DNA of 20,746 bases, from positions 1 to 20,746 of the forward strand of contig CAZSOQ010000086.1 of assembly GCA_964608495.1 (NCBI GenBank). Direction: 5' to 3'. Origin of the DNA: JAKORR01 sp964608495 (GTDB taxonomy: Bacteria > Armatimonadota > Zipacnadia > Zipacnadales > FEN-943). Below are positions 7,832 through 15,302 of the stretch, one piece after another; the first letter of the stretch is position 1, and every line of letters begins with the position of its first letter. A model generated the notes under the pieces. The model ran no database searches and was not told the origin of the DNA. It worked only from the letters and a program-made list of their open reading frames with translations. The translations under genes were made by a program, and so were the position numbers.

Positions 7832-10800
7832 GGGCGGCGCAACCATCCTTGTCGGAATTGGCGGCCCTCCGGCCTGAGGCGCAGCAGCTCCGTGCCAGGG
7901 GCGGGCAGGTCAAGCTCCAGCCGGGACCCCGTGCCCGTGAAGCCCGACCGCACCGAGCGGGCGACCACGGGCGACGGGAGGGTCAAGGTGACGTGCTGCG
8001 TCGCCGGGGCCTGGTCGGGCGGCACGAGTAGAGCGTGGACGCCCACCCACTCGCCGTCGGCGTAGAAGCAATTGTCGCCGTCCAGGTACAGATGGACCCC
8101 GGCGTCGGCGTAGACCTGCCTGAGAAGGGTGGGAGGCAGGCAGGGCAGGGCTGAGTAGAAGGCCCTGGCGTCCCCGATCTCCGCCCGCGCCAGAGCCGGC
8201 CGGTCGCCGGGGGACAGCAGGGCCAGCGTCTCGCCGTCCCGCGGGACGAACACGGGGCCGAGGGGGATCGCGGGGTTCAGGGACTCGATCAGGCCCGGTA
8301 AGCGCGCGGCGTAAGCGTCGGCACCGGGCGCGGCGGCCAGGCGGAAGGCCTCCTCCTCCCCCACCTCCTCGAGGCGCAAGCCGACCAGGTCGCTCATTTC
8401 CGCGGCGGTGGCGAGCCGGCTCTTGTCGGGCCAGACCGAGCCGGCCGCCCAGTGCCACAGGGCCGAGACGCCCGGGCGGCGTGTGCGCTCGAGGATCTTC
8501 CGCCGCGCGGCCTCGTCCAGCGCGAAGGCATTCAGGAAGACGTAGAGCTTGTAGTCTGGCAGGTCTGCCTTCCACAGGTCGCTGAGCACGTACAGGTCGA
8601 AGGGTGCGCCGGCGCGGAAGAGGTTGACGACGGGGTAGAGGCTGAGGAAGGCGCTGGTCCTGCCGGGCCGGACGCAGTAGTAGCTGTGCGGATCAATGAA
8701 GACGGCGACCTCGGCGTGCCAGGGCCGGCGGGACGCCAGGCTCTCGCGCATGATGCGGACCATCTTGCCGAACTCGCGCGGGATGTCCAGGCCGGCGAGC
8801 CATCCGCCCACCATGTCCATGTGAGAGACGCCCGCGCGCTTGGTCAGCACGTGGGCGAACTCGCGCCAGAGCACGGCAAGGGTTTCGTCCACGGTGCTGG
8901 TGCGGCCGAAGCCCGAGGCGGGGTCGCTGAGGTGCGTGCGGTAGTCGGCCTCGCTGAGCCAGACCTTGCCGTGGGCGTGGACCGACTCGGTGGCGGACAT
9001 GAAGCCCGAGACGGCCCCTACCTGGCGCTCGGTGTACAGCGGCGGGCTCATGAGGAAGTCCAGGTCGGGCGAGGCGAGGACCTTCTCGATCCCGCAGTGG
9101 CCCGACTCGGCCTGGTGGAAGTGGTGCTGGGTGAGATAGCCGTAGTAGGTGCCCAGCAGCAGTCGGTCGTCGCTGGCCTGACGGGCCTGGCGCATGAAGT
9201 GCAGGATCGCGTCGGCGGTGAGGTCGTTGATGAAGGCCAGGTAGTCGAGGACGGGCCCGTCGGCGACGGGGTCGCGAAGCATCAGGTGCGAGGCGGCCGT
9301 GCGCTCCTCGGGCGAGGGAGGCACGGCGGCGGCAAGGGACGCCTCGGGGCGGGCCCAGGCCCGGCGGAGCGCGTCGTCGCTGCCGTAGCGCTCGCGCAGC
9401 CAGGAGCGGTAGGCCTGGACGGCCACGTCGCTGTAGTCCGTGAACTTGTCGTCCCAGAGGCCCCAGGTCTGCCACTCGGCCGTATGGCCCGAGCAGATGA
9501 CCAGGCCGATGATGCGATCGGCATAGGGCGACCGGCGGAGGTGGCGGATGAGGCGGACGAGGTCGTCGCCTACCTCGCGGCGCCATCGCTCGGAAGCGAA
9601 GGACTGGCAGCCGTGGCCGCCGTCGTGGTAGCCGCACAGCTCCTCGGGGTACGCCTGCTGCCACCACAGGGGGGCGGTGACGTAGACGTGGGGCAGGAAG
9701 AGGGCCCGGGGCGCCCTCTGGACCACACGGGCGAAGTAGACGTCGAAGGCCGAGTAGTCGTACTCGCCGGGGCCGGTGTGGCCCAGGAAGCCGTCGCCGC
9801 TGGTGCCGAACCAGTCGGAGAAGATGGGCACGCCCGCCTCGCCCATCTCGGCGTGGGCCGACTTCGCGGCGGGGTCTAGCTGGGAGAAGGCTCGGGGCGC
9901 GGAGAAGCAGAAGAAGGGAAGGGGCTTGCCGTCAACGTGGACGGCCGGCGAGCCGCCAAGCGGCTGGACACGGCACACCGGGAAGTCGGCGCGAGCCGTG
10001 GGCGCGAGCACGAGCTTGACGCGGCGGATCGTGTCGTCGGGCACCGCCTCGTCGCCGAAGGCTTCGTAGAGGCCGGCCCGGAGGGTGGCGGTGGTCGAGA
10101 CGAAGGGCAGGCTGGGAAGGTCGAGGGACACCGTGGTGCGTCCCGGCTGGGCCACGTCGAGGGGCTTGTCCACGGCGGCGATGAGGACCTCGGGCGCCTC
10201 CAGGCGCGCGTAGGCCGTGACCCGCTGCGGGGCAGGGCCGGGCCCGAGGTCGTAGGCCAGGGTGACGCGGAGGGGCTGGCCGGCGGGCACCTCGGCGGGC
10301 GCGTCGGCGCGAAGGAGACGGGCCGACAGGGCGGGCTCGGGCCGCACCTCGGTCGGCAGGACCTCGGGCGTGAGCCGGGCCCAGTCCACCATGATCCAGC
10401 GCTCGGCCTGGTTGCCCGGGTCGAGACGGAAGGAGATGACGTTGCCGTCGGGGCCGCCCCACTGGCGGGACTGGTCGCCCTGGGTGGTCTCACGCCACCG
10501 GTTCGCCTGCAGGTCCACGCTGTAGACGGCCCAGCCGGCCTTGATGGGCAGGCTGCCGCCCAGGCACCAGTAGCCCTGGGCCGTCTTGTAGTAGATGTCG
10601 AGCAGGTCCGCGGGCGCGGAGGAGAAGAGGCGCACCTCCAGGGAGCGGTAGTCGGCAGCCTTGATGCCCCCCTCGGGCAGACGCAGGTAGAAGAAGGGGT
10701 CCCAGGTGCTGAGACCCTTGAGGGCGCCGTCGCAGACGACCGCTCCGGAGAGGTGGGCGGTGGACTCGATGTCCGCCGGGACGTCGCAATCCCAGCGCAG

Positions 10801-10860
10801 GTCCGCCGCCGCGGACTGCGCACCGCTGAGCAGGGCCAGCAAGAGGCAGGATGACACCAC
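7828..10860 (-). CDS. Secreted GH42-like glycoside hydrolase
   Basis: A 1010-residue exported enzyme. GTG at 10860 is chosen because GGAGGG lies 7 nt upstream and a typical signal peptide follows (VVSSCLLLALLSGAQSAAA). The frame runs 101 codons further upstream, but that part is Arg/Pro-rich and not protein-like. Residues of about 25-170 look like a beta-sandwich carbohydrate-binding domain. A second beta-rich domain follows. Then comes a TIM-barrel region with GH42-like features: Glu462 in SGHTAEWQTWG as likely acid/base and Glu637 in WLSEADYRT as likely nucleophile, 175 residues apart, as expected for clan GH-A. After it a flavodoxin-like segment (LYVLSDLWKADLPDYKLYVFLN) resembles the GH42 trimerisation domain. 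It probably removes galactose or similar sugars from glycans outside the cytoplasm. It is the first gene of a minus-strand pair with the phospholipase-like gene. Subfamily and substrate are inferred. Confidence 0.75.
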   Translation of the reverse strand: MVSSCLLLALLSGAQSAAADLRWDCDVPADIESTAHLSGAVVCDGALKGLSTWDPFFYLRLPEGGIKAADYRSLEVRLFSSAPADLLDIYYKTAQGYWCLGGSLPIKAGWAVYSVDLQANRWRETTQGDQSRQWGGPDGNVISFRLDPGNQAERWIMVDWARLTPEVLPTEVRPEPALSARLLRADAPAEVPAGQPLRVTLAYDLGPGPAPQRVTAYARLEAPEVLIAAVDKPLDVAQPGRTTVSLDLPSLPFVSTTATLRAGLYEAFGDEAVPDDTIRRVKLVLAPTARADFPVCRVQPLGGSPAVHVDGKPLPFFCFSAPRAFSQLDPAAKSAHAEMGEAGVPIFSDWFGTSGDGFLGHTGPGEYDYSAFDVYFARVVQRAPRALFLPHVYVTAPLWWQQAYPEELCGYHDGGHGCQSFASERWRREVGDDLVRLIRHLRRSPYADRIIGLVICSGHTAEWQTWGLWDDKFTDYSDVAVQAYRSWLRERYGSDDALRRAWARPEASLAAAVPPSPEERTAASHLMLRDPVADGPVLDYLAFINDLTADAILHFMRQARQASDDRLLLGTYYGYLTQHHFHQAESGHCGIEKVLASPDLDFLMSPPLYTERQVGAVSGFMSATESVHAHGKVWLSEADYRTHLSDPASGFGRTSTVDETLAVLWREFAHVLTKRAGVSHMDMVGGWLAGLDIPREFGKMVRIMRESLASRRPWHAEVAVFIDPHSYYCVRPGRTSAFLSLYPVVNLFRAGAPFDLYVLSDLWKADLPDYKLYVFLNAFALDEAARRKILERTRRPGVSALWHWAAGSVWPDKSRLATAAEMSDLVGLRLEEVGEEEAFRLAAAPGADAYAARLPGLIESLNPAIPLGPVFVPRDGETLALLSPGDRPALARAEIGDARAFYSALPCLPPTLLRQVYADAGVHLYLDGDNCFYADGEWVGVHALLVPPDQAPATQHVTLTLPSPVVARSVRSGFTGTGSRLELDLPAPGTELLRLRPEGRQFRQGWLRRP

Positions 10861-11162
10861 GCGCGATCCCTCCAGGGGGCGCACCGGCCGTGTGCCGGAC
10901 TCCCCGCCGAGGCGTCCGTTCGCGCCAGGCCACCGCACTCCTGCCGCGGGGGAAGGCAGGGCGACCGCGCCGCGTTGCTGGTCGCGGGCCCGGCTGCGCC
11001 ACGGTCGCGCCAAGGACCCAGGGCGCGATGGAGGGAAGGGAGCGGCACGTGAAGGGCGAAGACAGCAGGGACGGGCAGTCTGCAAGGCTCGCCCGGGACG
11101 AGGAGACGGAACCGGCCCGGGCGCCTGTGAAGAGCCAATCCAGAGAAGGGCGGAAGGCAGCA
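10861..11162. other. Divergent intergenic region
   Basis: About 300 nt between the minus-strand hydrolase and the plus-strand ROK gene. It must carry promoters for both directions and may hold a shared operator. I see the hydrolase ribosome site (GGAGGG, 10873-10868) and a GGAAGG site just before the ROK start, but no convincing -35/-10 pair. Open frames through it look non-coding. Confidence 0.5.
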
Positions 11163-12563
11163 ATGGAGCTCATTGAACCGCGAGTCAAGCCACCGTTGGA
11201 CCCCGGTTTCCGGCCGGCGTCGCTGGCCAACCGCGAGTTTCTGGCGCGGGTCCGGGACTCGGGCAAGGCGGTGCCCTTGAGGATCGCCGTGGAGCGCGAG
11301 AGCGGGCGGATCTCGGTGTTCGAGACGGAGGCCTTCGATGAGGGCGCCGCGGAGTTCGAGGCCAACCTGCAATACGCCGAGCGGCTGGTGAAGACGCTGC
11401 TGTGGGCACGGGGAGGCTGGCGAGTGGTGGTGGGCGGCCCCAGGGGCGTCGGGGAGCACCTGCGACAGGTCTACTCGCCGCAGGGCGCGCGATCCTTCGA
11501 CTTCGACTTCATGGGGCGGCAGGTGTACGAGAAGCCCTTTACCGTGGAGGTCGTGGGGCCGGACGAGGTGCCGGAGGAGCGCGAGGCGTCGGTGGCCCTG
11601 GGGCGACACCTGGACGGCTGCCGGATCGGGCTGGACCTGGGAGCCAGCGACCGCAAGGTGTCGGCAGTCATCGAGGGCGAGTCGGTGTTCGCCGAGGAAG
11701 TGGTATGGGACCCCAAGCCGCAGAAGGACCCGCGGTACCACTACCACCAGGTCCTGTCGGCGCTGCATTGGGCCGCGGCCCTCATGCCGAGGGTGGATGC
11801 CATCGGGGTGAGCGCGGCGGGCATCTACATTGACAACCGGGTCCGCGTGGCGTCGCTGTTCCGCGGCGTGCCGGAGGAGATCTACGACCCCGAGGTGACG
11901 GACCTGTTCCTGCGGGTTAGGGACGCCTGGGGCGGCCTGCCGCTGGACGTGGCGAACGACGGGGACGTAACGGCGCTGGCCGGTGCCATGAACCTCGAGG
12001 ACAACGGCGTGCTGGGTATCGCGATGGGGTCGAGCGAGGCGGGGGGGTATGTGAACAACGAGGGCAACATCACGGGCTGGCTGAACGAGCTGGCCTTCGT
12101 GCCGGTGGACTTCAGCCCCGGGGCGCCGGTGGACGAGTGGTCCGGGGACACGGGGTGCGGCGTGCAGTACTTCAGCCAGGAGTGCGTGGCGCGGCTGGCG
12201 CCCGTGACCGGGATGGACGTGGACGCGTCCAAGCCCAAGCCCGAGCAGCTAGTCGATGTGCAGGAGGCGATGGCGGCGGGCGACGAGCGCGCGGCGCGGA
12301 TCTACGAGACGATCGGCGTGTACCTGGGCTACGCGCTGGCCTACTACCACGACCTGTATGAGCCGCGGCACGTGCTGGTGCTGGGGCGCGTGACCAGCGG
12401 CGAGAGCGGCCGGGTCATCCTGGACACGGCCAAGGAAGTGCTGCGGGTCGAGTTCCCGGAGGTAGCACAAGCCATCCAGCTTCACATGCCGGAGAAGGAA
12501 GAGGAGAAGCGCGTGGGGCAGGCGATCGCGGCGGCGAGCCTGCCGGTCATCGGAGGGAGCTAA
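11163..12563 (+). CDS. ROK-family protein with N-terminal extension
   Basis: A 466-residue protein whose C-terminal two thirds resemble ROK proteins (sugar kinases and related regulators). The phosphate-binding motif IGLDLGASD is at 155-163. VSAAGI follows, then ANDGD with Asp266 in the place of the ROK catalytic base, and a glycine-rich GIAMGSSEAGG segment. The usual ROK zinc motif (C-x-CG-x2-GC) is not visible; the protein has only TGCGVQYFSQEC in that area. The first 150 residues are not a helix-turn-helix domain that I can recognise, so neither a simple kinase (about 300 residues) nor a NagC-type repressor fits. ATG at 11163 is preceded by GGAAGG. The deacetylase gene starts 2 nt downstream, so they form one operon. 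A sugar or amino-sugar kinase is the likeliest role; a sugar-sensing regulator is possible. Confidence 0.7.
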   Translation: MELIEPRVKPPLDPGFRPASLANREFLARVRDSGKAVPLRIAVERESGRISVFETEAFDEGAAEFEANLQYAERLVKTLLWARGGWRVVVGGPRGVGEHLRQVYSPQGARSFDFDFMGRQVYEKPFTVEVVGPDEVPEEREASVALGRHLDGCRIGLDLGASDRKVSAVIEGESVFAEEVVWDPKPQKDPRYHYHQVLSALHWAAALMPRVDAIGVSAAGIYIDNRVRVASLFRGVPEEIYDPEVTDLFLRVRDAWGGLPLDVANDGDVTALAGAMNLEDNGVLGIAMGSSEAGGYVNNEGNITGWLNELAFVPVDFSPGAPVDEWSGDTGCGVQYFSQECVARLAPVTGMDVDASKPKPEQLVDVQEAMAAGDERAARIYETIGVYLGYALAYYHDLYEPRHVLVLGRVTSGESGRVILDTAKEVLRVEFPEVAQAIQLHMPEKEEEKRVGQAIAAASLPVIGGS

Positions 12564-12565
12564 CC

Positions 12566-13417
12566 ATGAAGCTGAGGAACCCGAAAGCTGAAGTCTCCGT
12601 GCCGGACCGCAAGCCTGTCGAGGAGGCACTGGCCCGCACGACTCACCTGTGCATCGGCGCCCACCCCGACGATGTCGAGATCATGGCCTACCAGGGGATC
12701 CTGGACTGCTTCCAGCGGGAAGACCGGTGGTTCACGGCCGTGGTGGTGACGGACGGGGCGGGCGCGCCGCGAGACGACGTGTACGCCGGGTATACGGACG
12801 AAGACATGATCGAGGTGCGGAAGGTGGAGCAGAAGAAGGCGGCCGTCGTGGGGGAGTACGCGGCCGCGGTGCTGCTGCAGTACCCCAGCCCGGCGGTGAG
12901 GGCCAGGGAGAGCCGGGACCCCATCGAGGACCTGAAGACCGTGCTGACGGCGGCGCGGCCGCACCGGGTCTACATGCACAACCTGGCCGACAAGCACGCC
13001 ACGCACGTCGCCTCGGCGCTGAGGTCGCTGCAGGCGATGCGGGAGATGGCTCCGGGGGACAGGCCGGACGAGGTGTACGGCGTCGAGGTATGGCGCGACC
13101 TGGACTGGATGTTGGACGACGACAAGGTGTGCTTCGACGTGACGGCGCACGAGAACCTGGCCGCGGCACTGCTGGGGATCTACGACTCGCAGGTGTGCGG
13201 CGGGAAGCGGTATGACCTGGCGACCATCGGGCGCCGCCGCGCCCACGCTACCTACCAGGCGACGCACGAGGTGGACATAGCCACCGGCATGATCTTCGCC
13301 ATGGACCTCGCGCCACTGGTCAAGGACCCGTCCCTGGATATCTCGGCTTACGTGCAGGAGCACATCCAGCGGTTCCTGCGGGAAGTGACGGACAACATCG
13401 CGGGCATGTTGCCCTGA
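12566..13417 (+). CDS. PIG-L / LmbE family zinc deacetylase
   Basis: A 283-residue enzyme of the family that removes acetyl groups from N-acetylglucosamine-containing compounds (MshB, BshB, PIG-L relatives). The signature GAHPDDVE gives His33 and Asp36 as zinc ligands and Asp35 as the general base. DKHATH (142-147) supplies the third ligand, His144 or His147. VVVTDG and the region around EVRKVEQKKAA also match the family. There is no signal peptide, so it acts in the cytoplasm. ATG at 12566 has GGAGGG 8 nt upstream, within the end of the ROK gene. The pairing with a ROK protein and a downstream sialidase-like gene suggests amino-sugar metabolism, but the substrate could also be a thiol precursor or another N-acyl compound. 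The family is firm. Confidence 0.88.
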   Translation: MKLRNPKAEVSVPDRKPVEEALARTTHLCIGAHPDDVEIMAYQGILDCFQREDRWFTAVVVTDGAGAPRDDVYAGYTDEDMIEVRKVEQKKAAVVGEYAAAVLLQYPSPAVRARESRDPIEDLKTVLTAARPHRVYMHNLADKHATHVASALRSLQAMREMAPGDRPDEVYGVEVWRDLDWMLDDDKVCFDVTAHENLAAALLGIYDSQVCGGKRYDLATIGRRRAHATYQATHEVDIATGMIFAMDLAPLVKDPSLDISAYVQEHIQRFLREVTDNIAGMLP

Positions 13418-13534
13418 GCCCACAGGGACGTGCGTGGGGAGGCAGCGCCGGGGGCGCCGTCGGGGATCGGTGCCCGGCGTGGCGGGCTGGATCAGCTAGG
13501 CCACCGACGGGCCGACAGGAAGTGCGGCACAACC

Positions 13535-13585
13535 GCTGGGGGAAGCTTGCTACCCGCCCCGAGGGAGCTTCCCCCAGCTTCTTTT
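13535..13585 (+). terminator. Intrinsic terminator of the ROK-deacetylase operon
   Basis: A perfect 12-bp inverted repeat, CTGGGGGAAGCT (13536-13547) and AGCTTCCCCCAG (13566-13577), extends to 13 bp with the G-C pair at 13535/13578. The loop is 18 nt and the stem is followed by a pyrimidine tract ending in TTTT (CTTCTTTTC). It lies 118 nt after the deacetylase stop and separates this operon from the sialidase gene. Confidence 0.8.
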
Positions 13586-13597
13586 CAGACCCTCGCC

Positions 13598-13667
13598 CCG
13601 TGGCGCGCGCCGCCCGATCCGTGGCGGCGGCCGCCCGGTCCGTGGCGGCGGCCGCCCGGTCCGCGGC
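13598..13667. repeat. 21-bp tandem repeats with GC-rich palindromes
   Basis: Two perfect copies of a 21-bp unit lie at 13619-13639 and 13640-13660. A degenerate copy precedes them (13598-13618) and a truncated one follows (13661-13667). Both perfect copies contain the 10-bp palindrome GGCGGCCGCC (13626-13635 and 13647-13656); the degenerate copy has GGCGCGCGCC (13602-13611). The array lies between the terminator and the sialidase start. A 21-bp period is two helical turns, so the palindromes face the same side of the DNA. It could be an operator array or simple repeat expansion. Confidence 0.7.
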
Positions 13668-13715
13668 GAGGGTCTGCGTCCGAAGGGCTCACACGCGCCA
13701 CGGAGGTGTTGAGCG

Positions 13716-15302
13716 ATGGCCGGACCGGAGCTTCAGCTTGGCGACGCCTTCCAGGACCAGGAGATCGGGCGAGTCGGCGGGGCCTGGCGGGCGGCCTGCG
13801 GCGAGACCGGCTGGTCCATCCGAGAGATGGCCAGGCCGAGGCAGAACCACGACTTCTGGCCCATCGTGACGTCGCCCACCATGCACGTGGCCTTCCCGAT
13901 CATGGACCGCTGTCCCGCGAGCGGGCGGCTGTACGTCGTGTACCGGCAGGGCTACACGCACGCGACGCAGCTCGCGCCGCGGGACGGCGTCATCATGATG
14001 GTGACGAGCGACGACGCGGGCAGGACCTGGTCGCCCCCGCGTTGCATCTACAACGACCCGGACTACGACGACCGCAACGCGGCCGTGGGCGTGATGGGCG
14101 ACGGCACGGTCGTCGTGTGCTGGGACCAGTATCTGCACGCCTGGCACCAGCGGGCACTGGTGATGATGAGTCGCGACGGCGGCGAGAGCTGGTCTCAAGC
14201 CGCGCGCCTGGGCACCACCGAGAACCTGACCTGCCGCAGTCGGCCCATCGAGCTGAGCGACGGGCGGTGCCTCCTGCCCATCTACTGCCACTACGGGACC
14301 GAGCACAACGCCTCCTTCGCCCTGCTGATGGACCTGGCCAGCGGCGAGCAGGAGCAGATCGCGATCCCCAACGAGCCGGCCGAGCTGGGGAGCGGCGAAG
14401 AGATAACCGTGGTCGAGACCGAGCCCGGGCGGGTGCTGGCGCTGATCCGGTCGAACGAGCTACCGTGGCTGATCGAGACCTGGTCCGAGGACTGCGGGCG
14501 CACCTGGTCGCCGCGCAGGTTCACCGAGATACCCAGCCAGTTCGCGCCCTGCGACCTGATCAAGCTCACGGACGGGCGGCTGGCGTGCTCCTTCTCCTTC
14601 CGCGAGCGACGCAACGAGCGGCTCGTGCTGTCCGAGGATGGGGGCCGGACGTGGGACGTGGGGAACTCGCTGGACATCTTCGACGCGACCGTGGGCATCG
14701 GCGACCGGAGCTACGTGTCCTCGGCCGTCCTCGATGAGCACACCGTGGGGAGCGTGCTGTACGAGACGGAGGCCTACCCGCGGGGCGGGCGGATCTGGTT
14801 GGCGCGGACCGACCTCAGGCAGAGCCGCGGCACGACGACACGATGCCTGCACCACGCGGGCGGCAAGGAAGACGACATGGTGACCGTGGACCTGGACGGC
14901 AGCGACTGCACGGTGTGCCTCCACTATCGCTTCACGGGACGCTTCGAGCTGGACAAGCAAGGCGGGATCGAGCTGCGCCTGCGGGGCGACGGGGCGGAGG
15001 TGGGCTACAGCTACTGGATGGGGACGAGCCGCGGGCCAGCGGGGCCGGCAACCAACCGGTGGGAGCTGAAGCTAGAGTGGGGCGCCCAGGCGGATGAGGC
15101 GCGCGGGGACTGCCAGGGGGATTCCTTCAACGACGGCAACGAGCACAGCCTCGTGCTGACCTACCGCGGGGGGACGGTGACGGGCTCGATGGATGACCAC
15201 AGGCAAGTGGAGAGGCCCTGGCCGGGGCTGAGGCCGAAGCACCTGGACATCGTGGCGCACAACGCCAGCCTGGCCGTGTACAAGGTGGAGGTGTGGCGTT
15301 GA
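13716..15302 (+). CDS. Sialidase-like (BNR/Asp-box) protein with C-terminal beta domain
   Basis: A 528-residue protein with a six-bladed beta-propeller of the sialidase superfamily. Four Asp-box motifs (S-x-D-x-G-x-x-W) are visible: SDDAGRTW (98-105), SRDGGESW (152-159), SEDCGRTW (257-264) and SEDGGRTW (306-313). The last 140 or so residues form a separate beta-rich region resembling a laminin-G/concanavalin-like domain. The FRIP arginine motif of classical sialidases is not clear; VYRQG occupies a comparable early position. So sialic acid cleavage is not assured, and other exo-glycosidase or unknown roles exist in this superfamily. No signal peptide is seen, which suggests a cytoplasmic location. 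ATG at 13716 has GGAGGT 8 nt upstream. The stop overlaps the start of the next gene, which encodes a membrane protein, so the two are translationally coupled. Confidence 0.75.
   Translation: MAGPELQLGDAFQDQEIGRVGGAWRAACGETGWSIREMARPRQNHDFWPIVTSPTMHVAFPIMDRCPASGRLYVVYRQGYTHATQLAPRDGVIMMVTSDDAGRTWSPPRCIYNDPDYDDRNAAVGVMGDGTVVVCWDQYLHAWHQRALVMMSRDGGESWSQAARLGTTENLTCRSRPIELSDGRCLLPIYCHYGTEHNASFALLMDLASGEQEQIAIPNEPAELGSGEEITVVETEPGRVLALIRSNELPWLIETWSEDCGRTWSPRRFTEIPSQFAPCDLIKLTDGRLACSFSFRERRNERLVLSEDGGRTWDVGNSLDIFDATVGIGDRSYVSSAVLDEHTVGSVLYETEAYPRGGRIWLARTDLRQSRGTTTRCLHHAGGKEDDMVTVDLDGSDCTVCLHYRFTGRFELDKQGGIELRLRGDGAEVGYSYWMGTSRGPAGPATNRWELKLEWGAQADEARGDCQGDSFNDGNEHSLVLTYRGGTVTGSMDDHRQVERPWPGLRPKHLDIVAHNASLAVYKVEVWR

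Noticed and set aside
8452..9879. Long plus-strand open frame opposite the GH42-like gene
   Set aside because: Antisense shadow in GC-rich DNA; Val/Gly/Glu/Ala-rich translation without family features, while the minus strand has catalytic motifs.
10861..11162. Upstream extension of the hydrolase or ROK gene through the intergenic region
   Set aside because: Both extensions are Arg/Pro/Gly-rich without structure. A signal peptide with ribosome site (10860) and a GGAAGG-preceded ATG (11163) mark better starts.
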